The position numbers were made by a program, and so were the translations under genes. The notes beneath the pieces were generated by a model. That model was not told where the DNA came from. It worked only from the letters and a program-made list of their open reading frames with translations, and ran no database searches. A stretch of 41,500 nt of DNA, taken from contig WPIO01000016.1 of the NCBI GenBank assembly GCA_009760855.2, positions 6,087,001 to 6,128,500 of the forward strand, read 5' to 3'. Positions 11,181 to 21,090 of this stretch are shown in pieces (positions within the stretch are counted from its first letter, which is position 1; every line of letters starts with the position of its first letter). The DNA is from Cristatella mucedo (taxonomy: Eukaryota; Bryozoa; Phylactolaemata; Cristatellidae).

Positions 11181-12606
11181 AGGCGAGGGCTCCCATCGCG
11201 GCTAAGCTGAGAGCTGCACCAGTGCAGAAGTCGAGACGGTATGTCACGTATGCATGGACCAACTTGGATGTGGTATCCTTATCTAAACAAGCCCGAATTT
11301 TAGCAACGTTATGAAGCTGAAAATAGGCAGATTTGACTGTGGAGCTGATGTGGTAGTCTAACGAGATGTCGCTTTAGAATATGGCACCTAAATTCGAGCT
11401 GATTCAACTGGAGATATGCTGGCATAGCCAATTTTGAGTTTCAGCCTTTCCAATTTGTGAATCACGCTGGGTTTGCCCATAACTAGTAAGTTAGTTTTAT
11501 CGTCATTTAGTTTTAGAAAATTTGCTGCCATCCATGTGCGGATGTCATCAATACATGCAGCAAGTGACTTGAGAGAATTGGAAGTGCTCGAAGGCTGGGA
11601 CGGATCAAAGCAAAGGTACAACTGAGTGTCATCCGCATAGAAGTGAGAGCCTAGATTGTGCTTGGCAATCACATCAGCAAGAGGGAGAGTATAAACCGTG
11701 AAAAGGACAGGACCTAGCACGGAGCCCTGAGGTACGCCATATTTCAGAGGTACCTCAGATGATCTTTGTCCATTCACGTCAATACTCTGGAGTCTCCCAT
11801 TGAGATAGGACCTGAACCACTGCAGAGCAGTGCCAGTGGTGCCCAGGCGAGATGAGAGGCGCTCTAGAAGAACTTCGTGATCAATGGTATCAAAAGAGCT
11901 GCCGAAAGATCAAGAAAATTAAGCAGAGACACTCTACCCATGTCTGCATTCCTAAGTAGGTCGTTGTATACCCGAAGCAATGCTGACTCTGTGGAGTGAT
12001 TAGCTCTAAAGCCAGACTGGAACTTACTAGCAAGGTGTGAGGTTTCGATATACGAGTTCAGCTGGTCTGCCACGACCCGTTCCAGTGTCTTTGATAGGAA
12101 TGGTAGAAGGGAGACTGGGCGGTAGTTGCTTAAGTTCTCTTGGTCAAGTGTAGCTTTCTTGAGAAGTGGCCTGACTACAGCTATTTTGAAAGGTGCTGGG
12201 ACATGACCTGAGGCTGATGACATATTAATGATGTTAGTTATGCATGGAAGCAGCAGATCAATGCAACGTAGGAGCAGGACTGTAGGAATTGGGTCCAGAG
12301 GACTTGTTGTCTTCTTTGATTGAGATACGAACTTCAGGACTAGATCACTAGTTACCTGATTAAATGTAGACGTGGAGGTGCAGCCGGGAATCGGGGGAGC
12401 AACATTCTATTGGGGATGTTGTCATCGCATGGATGGATTCCCTGATCTTGTCTATCTGCTGCACAAAGAATCGAGAGAAGCGATCTGCTAGATTATCCCA
12501 AGGATCATCAGGTAAGGAGCTAACCTGGGAGCGGTTGTATAGATAGTTTATCGTCGGCATCAGCATTTTTGGATAAAGGATCGATTGATACGACCTACAG
12601 TAGTCT

Positions 12607-13953
12607 TCATATACCTGTCGATGGACAGTTAGTCCAGATCTTTTGTATGTTTTTTTCAAGCATTCGCTTAGTAGACCTGGCTAGTTTAATGTCTGTGGTA
12701 AACCATAGGCCATCTGGGCGGGGGCGGACAGTGCGCTTTATCAGAGGTGCAAACTCGTCAAGCGTGTCAGCTAGTGTCGTGTTGTAGCTATCTACCAATG
12801 ATGACAGATTGGAGGGAGGACTGAGAGGCAAAGGTGAAGCAGATAATCTCGCACGGACAGCATCGATGTCAAGGGTCTGGAGGTTTCGAAATTCACAGGT
12901 TATTTTAGAGGAGGAGGTGGGCACACACTGTATATTGAATGAGATCTGCATGTGGTCAGATAAGCAGGATTTGGTAATAATTTGTGATGACAAAGTGCAG
13001 TTATATGAGAAAATCTGGTCGAGCGTGTGACCGTTGATGTGGGTAGGGCCATGCACATGAGCCACAAGAGACAATGAGTCAGTCAATGCGCAAAATTTGG
13101 TGCTGAAAGCGTCAGATAAGTTATCACAGTGAACGTTGAAATCACCCATAACCAGGAAGGATCGATTTCTTGCACACAGAATCGAAATGAGATCTGAGAA
13201 ATCTGAGATAAAGGAGGATTTGGTACCTGGTGGGCGATAGACTACTGCCACTATCGGTAGCTTGTTTTCGGGTGAGACCAAGACAATCGATTCAAAAGAC
13301 TGCTTCGAGGGTACTGCAAATGGCTTGAAGTTGAATTTCGAGCGTACGATAATAGCAACTCCGCCTCCAGTTTTGATTGATCTAGGGGTGTGAAACAACG
13401 AGAAACCAGATGGAGTAGCGTCTTTAATTGGCGGGCAGTTTATCGATTTAAGCCAAGTTTCAGTTAGGGCAAGCAGGTCGATACCATTTTCAGAAATAAG
13501 GTCGCCTATCACCAGAGGTTTATTGCACATTGAGCGATGATTCCAAAGGCAAGCGTTAAGTCTGGCCGACGGAGTTACAACAGGCCTGATGACTACTAAG
13601 TTAGAAAGATTAACAGTGAGGCATGTGGGGGAGCGTGCTGAGCGGTTCGAGACAATACTAGGAATACCAAACGAGCGGGTACTCAGAATGCAGTTCCCGC
13701 CCAACGAGCGGCGTCTGAGCTGGGGGTTCCGGCCACCGCGGCGGCTACGGGGTGCTTTCCTTTTGTTAATGCATAATTCATGAATCTTAGCAACAACATT
13801 AATATCAAGTAATGCATTTGATCTATGATGACAGAGCGATAACAACTGCTGACGATCATAACTAACAAGCAGGTTACTAGCCGCCGGTGTAGCTAAGGCA
13901 GCCGCCGGCGTAGCTAAGGCAACCGCCGGCGTAGCTAAGGCAGCCGCCGACAT
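12607..13953 (-). pseudogene. Family A ORF, N-terminal region and APE endonuclease
   Basis: A 448-codon open frame starts at an ATG at 13953. Residues 4-25 are three repeats of an ALATPAA-like heptad, encoded by a 21-bp tandem repeat (13880-13945). Residues 63-82 are strongly basic, a possible nucleic-acid-binding stretch. The APE-type endonuclease runs from about residue 132 to 340. Its landmarks are LNACLWN (132-138), the catalytic Glu in LALTETWL (E165), GGGVAII, VVYRPPG, the GDFN motif (270-273), LDQIF (D312) and the SDH motif (332-334). In APE-like nucleases these residues bind the metal and nick target DNA. The frame is lost at 12607 before the reverse transcriptase, and the downstream part continues in other frames. 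No separate ORF1 was found. Confidence 0.85.
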
Positions 13954-14175
13954 GGGAGACCCAGCAGCCCGAAGCGATAAGCGTTTAGATGTCCACAGGC
14001 ACGTAATTTCTTACAAGATACCGTCAAATAACAATCAGAATAACTTTAAACAGGTCTTAGCTGTATCGTTTCCGTTTACGAAGTTCGCAAGAACTTCGGT
14101 TTTCGGAAGAATTCTGCAACGAACACGAACGCACGTTAGAGCACCCTATGTCAGGAGGCGAGAAAGGAGTTTTAT

Positions 14176-16031
14176 ATTCCAAAACTGGTGGAGCTTTGCG
14201 CATCTGATTTTAGTGTACTTAAATCGAAATAAAGTGGACATAAATAATAGGAATAAAATGAATTGTGGTACAGACCTCAATCTTTGCAGCTCATTTGCGT
14301 AAGTGCTCGTGGGTACAACGACACGAATCTTGGTGTATAAATAAAATCGTAAGTGTACTACTAGATCCGCCCAAAATGTGTGCTCAGAAACGCAAATTAC
14401 CTGTCAATTTTAGCCTACATAGAGTGGATTGCGGTAATTTTTCGCGCCCCAAGATGAACTGCTTAACAAGTACCGTACGGACGTAGGCCGCGGCTTCGCA
14501 GGTCCGCCGCCATGCCCGGCTAAACTTGTCGATTTCACTCAGAATTGCACATATTGAGCCCAGATATAAACAGTTAGTTACATTTGCAATTCAATCCTCT
14601 AATCTATTTAAGAGTTACAATCGTGCACTCTTTTCGTGAAATGGAAGTGCATGTATTTCAAACACTTTCGTCCTACCGTCGCCTTTCTCCAGGCTCTGCA
14701 TTCAGGGCAGGCAGACAGCGCTGGTAGAGGCTTGCACTGAGCGCACAGACTATTGGAAAACCTTTTTTAATTGCATTGCATTAAATATTGACAGACAATG
14801 GAAGGTCTTACGACCGTTCGCCCTCTCAGTTCAAGTCAGGGCTAGCGCGGCGCGCAAGCCGGAAAATGAAGCTGTAAGCAAGGCGAAGGTCGGACGGAAG
14901 TGTTTATCCATACACGCGCGGATCCAGCTTACGAAAAGAGCGTATCTTGACCCATGCTGAACTTGAGGATGGAATAAAACTTGATAATAGTAATTGTTAA
15001 TCTATTTGTGTAAATTTTTGCATTTTTGTATGAAATGGACAAGTTTGATCGGGAATAGGGACAGTCCCGCCTACGACGCAAGTCTTGTAAGTTGTTCACC
15101 TTGTACTTGGAGACTTACGATTGTTGTTTTTCACTACGTTATCACATGCCCTAACTTTCTATTTATTTATAATGCAGATGTTCGACGCGATTACTGCGAA
15201 GTTGGTGCTTGTTGTGGGGCCATCGCTAGAGAACCATGGTTCAGCTCGCATAATTGTGACAAATAACATCGCATGACCTTTACTTTTGAACTAATTGTTA
15301 AGCATTCTGGAAACATTAAAATTCACTGAGCAGATGAAAGCTATTTGGAAACGTGGAGATGTACCGTTTGCGCATCTGCGGCTATTTTACGGTTTTGGCA
15401 TTATGTCCGTCCGGGAAATCCAGCATTACGGCTAGGGGCTGCGGGCGGTCTTGTCTTGAATCGGTAATGTTAACGCCCTAACTAAAGGATTTTTTTGTCA
15501 GCGTCGGTAAGAAAGTGAGTCGATATCTTAAGTGCACTTTTATCTAATTCCTGTTTTTGTGCTCATATAACCAGTGTTTAAACGGAAAGCGAGAGATTAG
15601 TAGCTTGGATTTAAAGAAAATGGCAGACCTCTTGGCTAACTACAAGCGATTCCTCTGGTATCTAAACGTCTGCTGGAATATGCCGCCTGCCTTCTCGTTC
15701 GTAGCTTATGGCAGATAGTGCACTAGCTATCGTTATGCCTCCTAGCCATTACCTGTAATCGGCTAGATTGTAATAGCCTCGATAAGTCCCAAAAAATACC
15801 GTTATTGGGCGTTACAGAGTTGCCGGTCACAAGCCAGCCTTGGCTATGGGATGGCAGTAGCCTCCTGCAGTGGCATCGAACCGTCTGTTTTGGTCCATCC
15901 TGCCGAGGACAGGCTGCTATGTGCCTCGTGTCGGCGTGTGATCAAGAGACCGTTCCAGACACCGTGTGGTCATCACTACTGCTTTGTCTATGTTCAAAAT
16001 ATTAGGTAAGACGCTCGTCGCTGGTCTGTTT
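14176..16031. other. No gene recognised
   Basis: It starts with the right target duplication of the family A element (14176-14197). Beyond it, GAGTGGATTGCGGTAATTTT at about 14420 resembles satellite monomers and may be part of the array split by the LINE. I looked here for a RING exon of the TRAF gene and found no convincing C..C...CxH..C pattern with splice sites. Confidence 0.45.
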
Positions 16032-16129
<98 letters not shown>

Positions 16130-16130
16130 A
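16032..16130. repeat. (CT)n microsatellite tract
   Basis: A nearly pure CT run of about 95 bp. The Leu-Ser and Arg-Glu open frames over it are repeat products. Confidence 0.98.
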
Positions 16131-17444
16131 CCCATCGACGTTGTGCATGGGACTGCCTCAGTGTATGTTCATTGCCCAAGTTACCACGTCGTTCCTAGCT
16201 GGCTCACTGACCGCAGTCCGTCCATGCTTGTACCTGCGCCTTACGGCAGTACCAGCCGAGTATGTTGAACTCGAACAGCGATTCATTCGTTATAAACGAA
16301 GCTGCTCTCGTTTGTCGACTAGCCTACTTTCTGCTTGAGCCAGGTGTCATAGGTAGGTGGATGAGCCGGCTGGCTCTTAAACTATTCCTCAACTGGTGTG
16401 AGTTCGACTATAAGAGACTATGAATGATAAAAAATACTTTTGTATAACGTCCACAGGGAAGTAAATCTCTTTTTTGGCATTCTATATATATGCTGTCGAG
16501 GAGGAATTGAATGCCTATTTCTTTTTTCAGTTGTACCTTGATAGCCTTCTCTAGCTGTGCTAGTTCTAGCTGTGCTAAATGCAGTAGTTCAACTCTGCAG
16601 CTGCTGCTAAAGCTCGGTCGTGGCCAGTGTCGATAGCAGCGATGGTTGCTTGCAGTGGCGATACAAGGTGCACGGCTGAAGGATGCGAGGAAATATTCTC
16701 GAAAGAGGTACGTGCCCTTGTGGCATGCATTTACTGCTTCGTAGATGTGCAATCGGCTCACGTCGAATAAACGAAAGGTGTTTTGATCGAGCAGACTTGG
16801 TGATGTGACAGCTGAAGAGCCACAATGACTATCCCTGCTAAGTCCTTCAGCTGTCAATCCTTTGCGGCCAGCTTCAGGACTCGAAACCGTGACTTAGATC
16901 ACGTGAAGTGTGGACCGCCTTACCTTGGGGCTACGACCCGTGAGCCAGGCAGCATACATTATTTGGCAGTGCATCCAATTTTCTGCTCGTTGTTTTGACT
17001 GTTTGATTTGGCATGACGACTTTGCTGCGATAGTGGAAGTTATCAAACTCCAGAAGGTTCAAACTACCTTGCAGGTTAAAGTGAAGACCGTAAGTCTGCT
17101 GCTTTGTCGTAGCATTTGAACAGCAGATGGTACCAGCAGTATCGTTGGTTGAGAAAGGGAGTGCTCTTTTTTGGCGTGTCGGAGGCAGGTGGCCAGTATT
17201 GATCTGCTGGGTCTGCAGCCTTTCCGGTACCATTATGGAAGCTACCTGTCAGGGCAGAGCGACTTCCCTTTCACTCCAACTTGTTCGTTCTGCCCTTCAG
17301 CTGAGTGCCACTGGCTGAGAGCGTGCTCTGCAGTCACATCGGTTGGTTTGGTCATAGTGAACGATCTAACCATGTAGGACGGTGTGGGGGCAGCCGGCCA
17401 AGCAACGTCCTCTGCGTGCCTGCGCCCATTTGCGCGTGCGTTTT
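16131..17444. other. No gene recognised; possible SINE C tail at 16433-16500
   Basis: A minus-strand stretch at 16433-16500 weakly resembles the SINE C tail. Short Cys-rich frames occur near 17170-17330, but none shows a defined zinc-binding spacing or bordering splice sites. Confidence 0.4.
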
Positions 17445-17632
17445 TGTGTTTACTACCCACTTTTTCAACTGTGCTCCTGACTCGGCTATGAGTCTGCTTC
17501 TTTCTGTTGCGTGAGATGAAATCTATTGGCTACTTCGTGAGTTCCGAAAGCCTCGTGGGCTTTGCTTACTTAAGTCTTTGTGTGATTTTTTAGAGTTACG
17601 GGCGGAGATATATTGTATTGCATTACACCACA
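17445..17632 (+). mobile_element. Family B LINE 3'-end fragment
   Basis: This is a degraded copy of the family B terminus: TTTCAACTGTGCTCCTGACTC, TTGCGTGAGATGAAATCTA, CGAAAGCCTC, then GAGTTACGGGCGGAGATA and a CATTACA tail. Confidence 0.75.
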
Positions 17633-18031
17633 GAATCCATAGCTGAACGATATCTTGCTAATGTATGCCTATCTATGCCTATGCCTTGCCTTGCCTGGCT
17701 GCATTCGTCTGGCAAGAATCAGCTTATACCAGTTTCCATCACGTTGACACCATTTAGCAGAATGTCCTCGTGTCAGCTGGGTCCGAATTCATAACTCTTT
17801 AGGGTTCGGGCACCACCTTGCACTTCTACAGTTGCCTGCCTCATTTGTATATTGGGCAGGTGAAGTCAGTCATCAGTCTGTTAACCAGTTCGCCAGTGTG
17901 TCAATATCCTTCAGAACAGCATTAGTGACCTTCCAACTTAGTGCCATGTATTCTGTACGTGTTTATGTGCAACAGAGATATGTGCGTGTCGTCGTGCCAG
18001 TGCTTATTTGCCTCCGCCGGCACATTTGCAG

Positions 18032-18133
18032 GTATGCTACGAGGATAAGGCAACCAATAAGGAAATACTGCGGCAGACATGTCGCTGTCCATTGAGTACA
18101 GAGTGCACGTGGAGGGGCCCCCTGGCCCAACTG
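18032..18133 (+). CDS. TRAF exon 1 (first found): linker and first zinc-finger half
   Basis: The acceptor is CACATTTGCAG and the donor ACTG|GTAAGC. The exon has 102 nt, or 34 codons, phase 0 at both ends. It begins VCYEDKATNKEIL, which matches the segment after the RING in TRAF2/TRAF3-type proteins. It ends CPLSTECTWRGPLAQL, the first half of a TRAF zinc finger; the partner His and Cys come from the next exon. An earlier exon must exist, because the acceptor is in frame and there is no start codon. Confidence 0.85.
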
Positions 18134-21045
18134 GTAAGCATTTAGTCTACCTTGCTCTCTCTACTGTCAGGTTGCTGATAGTAGGCATGCTGACAACTGC
18201 AGTGGCTTTTCCAAGGATGCTGTGAACTTGGATCCAATAGTGATGTCCTGGTGGGGCAATTCGTAGGTGTCTCTCTTAACTCTGCAGTAGGCATATCGGA
18301 CTTGTTGCAAAGGCGAAGCTTTTATGAAATCAACTCGGCCCTGTGATGATTGTATTGCTGGGATGATTCTATTGCTCTTTGATGCCTTCGGCCCTTTACT
18401 TTGATGATCTAGCTTTAGAGTCGGTCCTACAATGTTTGGATCGTGTAAATGCAGATCTACTATTGTTGGTTCGTGCTTTGCCTTACTGTATTTGCGCGTG
18501 CATATTAATCCCGATTTATTTTGTATCTGTAAAAGAAGCACCCACCGTTAACTTTCTTTATGCAAACTAAAAAAAAAAGGAAGGAGCAGAGTGAGAGGTG
18601 AAAAGAATTTGGCAGTGCAAGTTATTTATGGTTCATTTTTACCACATAATATGCAAAGCCTCACGGAAACACTGTAGCCTCACGCTTCAGATGCCTGCAA
18701 GGTAATTGTGTGCGGCTTGTATGGCACCACACTTTTTAGTTTCATCGACTGGAGACTGTTGCATGACAGCTTGTTCTAAAACTCAGAGAGAACCCACTCC
18801 AAGCCAGCATAATACTTTGACATCTTTAAGATGTCAGTATTCTACATGCCATGGCCCCAAAACAACTAAATAGTTTATAATAATATTATAATATAATAAT
18901 ATGATACTATAATATAATATAATATTATATTATATTATTATAATAGTATATTAATAATATAATATTATATTATGATATAATATAATAATATTGTAATAAG
19001 GGAACGATCCGCAGACTATATTGCCATAGCTAGAAATGTTTTTCTTTGCCCCAGAATTATGAGCAAATGTCATCACGTCCATGACAGCCTGCATTCGCAA
19101 AATGTGTAGACATAATTGTGGAGCTACTTCACATATGCCTAAGTAATTAATAAATTAAATACTGAACCATAGAATGTATGTCTACCACCATGGATGTAGG
19201 TGCATGCAAAGTAATGCTTCATGAGAGCGCTGCAGGATAACTTACCTGAGAAATACGCAAATTTTCTGTTAAGTAAACCCGGTCGCTTAAACCTAAGACA
19301 GCACCTGTGTGTGCCTTCTGCTAACTAGCATGTAATGTGTCGATTAGCCGGTAAGACTGACAATGCATTGCCTACTTTGCATAACAGCTTATTATTGACA
19401 GAGTCAGCATTGCTTCGGGTATACAACGACCTACTTAGGAATGCAGACATGGGTAGAGTGTCTCTTCTTGTTTTGCTCGATCTTTCGGCAGCTTTTGATA
19501 CCATCGATCACAAAGTACTTCTAGAGCGCCTCTCATCTCGCCTGGGCATCACTGGCACTGCTCTGCAGTGGTTCAGGTCCTATCTCAGTGGGAGACTCCA
19601 GAGTGTTGACGTGAATGGACAAAGATCATCTGAAGAACCTCTAAAATATGGAGTACCTCAGGGCTCTGTGCTAGGTCCGGTCCTTTTCACCGTTTATACT
19701 CTCCCTCTCGCTGATGTGATTGCCAAGCACAATCTAGGCTTTCACTTCTATGCGGATGACACTCAGTTGTACCTTTGCTTTGATCCCTCCCAGCCTTCGA
19801 GCACCTCAAATTCTCTCAACTCACTTGCTGCATGCATTGATGACATCCGATCATGGATGGCAGCAAATTTTCTAAAACTAAACGATGATAAAACTAACTT
19901 ACTAGTTATGGGCAAACCTAGTGTTATTCAGAAATTGGAAAGGCTGACTTTCAAAATTGGCTCTGCCAGCATATCTCCAGTTGCATCAGCTCGAAATCTA
20001 GGTGTCATATTCCAAAGCGACCTCTCGTTAGACGACCACATCAGCTCCACAGTCAAATCAGCCTATTTTCAGCTTCATAACATTGCTAAAATTAGGGCTT
20101 GTTTAGATAAGGATACCACGTCCAAGTTGGTCCATGCATTCGTGACATCTCGTCTCGACTTCTGCAACTCACTGCTTACTGGCCTACCAGCATGTGCGAT
20201 CAGGCGATTGCAGCTGGTGCAAAACTCTGCAGCTAGGCTTGTCTGTCGTGAGCGTCGCAGTTGCCACATTACTCCACTTCTCGCCGACCTGCACTGGTTA
20301 CCAGTCAAGCAACGGATTGACTTCAAGGTTTTGTCGCTCACTTTTAGGTCTCTTCATTCTATGGCTCCAGCCTATCTTTCAGATATACTACCCCATCAGG
20401 CAAAGCATCGTACCACTCGCTGTTCGGAATCCAACAGTCTAGAAATACCTCGTACAAACCTTAAATCCTTTGGAGACCGTGCATTTAGCTCGTATGCTCC
20501 CACAGCCTGGAACTCCCTCCCGACCTGCATCAGAACATCCCCTGACCTGACCACATTTAAAAGAAACTTAAAAACATACCTATTTAGGACAGCATTTAGT
20601 GGGTCCTTGTGATTCGTCCTCGATGTGCTTATGCGTGCTGACACTGTTCATGCTGCCACTAACCACATTTGCATGCTGACCCAGTGCATGTAACCCCTAA
20701 CCATTTTATTCATTTTGTTTGTTTTTCAAGCATGATTTTACTTACTATTCTATTGCGTATCACTTTGCAGCAAATGTAAAGCGCCTAGAAAGAGATTAAG
20801 TTCTCTGAGGGCGCTTTATCAAGTGCAATATTATTATTATTATTATTATTAATGCCATATGGCAATAGTGTGCCATATGGCAATGTGTGACTTCAGTTTC
20901 AGAAATCGGTAGCTTGCATTTGCAACTGATGAAAATGTTAAAATTCTCTTTGCCCAGAATCCCGACATGTATTTTTATAGTTTGAAAGCAAAAATGAACT
21001 CTTATTCGTTCAATAGGTTAACTGACTAGTAGTAGTAGTAGTAGT

Positions 21046-21090
<45 letters not shown>

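Larger units (their letters stand above)
10386..11222. mobile_element. 837-bp insertion with 9-bp target duplication, unclassified
   Basis: Family A sequence stops at ...TGCAGAAGT (10377-10385) and resumes at TGCAGAAGT (11223-11231) followed by CGAGACG, as in the uninterrupted copy at 20150-20170. So 837 bp were inserted with a 9-bp target duplication. The insert begins GTAACCGTCC and ends GCTGCACCAG; I see no terminal inverted repeats. It is GC-rich and holds two blocks of internal tandem repeats but no ORF with a recognisable domain. A 9-bp duplication fits Mutator-like elements, including those lacking clear TIRs, but this class assignment is inference. Confidence 0.8.
9930..12659 (-). pseudogene. 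Family A reverse transcriptase, frameshifted and interrupted
   Basis: This continues the ORF above in at least four frame segments. 12659-12360 is the linker. 12223-11864 holds RT motifs 0-3 with NYRPVSLLPFLSKTLERVVA and FLDLSAA. 11777-11388 holds GVPQGSVLGPVLF and the catalytic FYADDTQLY. The C-terminal part lies at 11382-11232 and, beyond the 837-bp insertion, at 10376-9930 with LLADLHWLPVKQ and an FRTAFSGSL end. The catalytic aspartates are present, but the breaks mean no full protein can be made from this copy. Confidence 0.85.
9695..14175 (-). mobile_element. Family A CR1/L2-group LINE, nearly full length
   Basis: This minus-strand non-LTR retrotransposon is flanked by 22-bp direct repeats, 9673-9694 and 14176-14197 (20 of 22 identical, beginning ATTCCAAAAC). 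That is the target duplication expected from target-primed reverse transcription and fixes both ends. Without the 837-bp insertion at 10386-11222 and its 9-bp duplication the element is about 3.6 kb. In order it has a 5' UTR of about 220 bp, an N-terminal repeat and basic region, an APE-type endonuclease, a reverse transcriptase, a 3' UTR, and a hairpin plus (TTATT)-type tail. The single long ORF is broken by frameshifts, so this copy is dead. The endonuclease/RT layout and the C-terminal LHWLPVKQRIDFKVLSLTFR-like block are typical of the CR1/L2 group; the exact clade is inference. Confidence 0.9.

Noticed and set aside
14994-15266. Cys-rich frame as a TRAF RING exon
   Set aside because: The Cys and His spacing does not fit C3HC4, and no splice acceptor and donor frame it.
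15917-16338. Open frames over the CT tract
   Set aside because: They are produced by the (CT)n repeat, which stays open in several frames on both strands.
17171-17377. Cys/His-rich frame (TCSFCPSAECHW) as a zinc finger
   Set aside because: It has no matching second half, splice sites or family resemblance, and two other frames over the region are also open.
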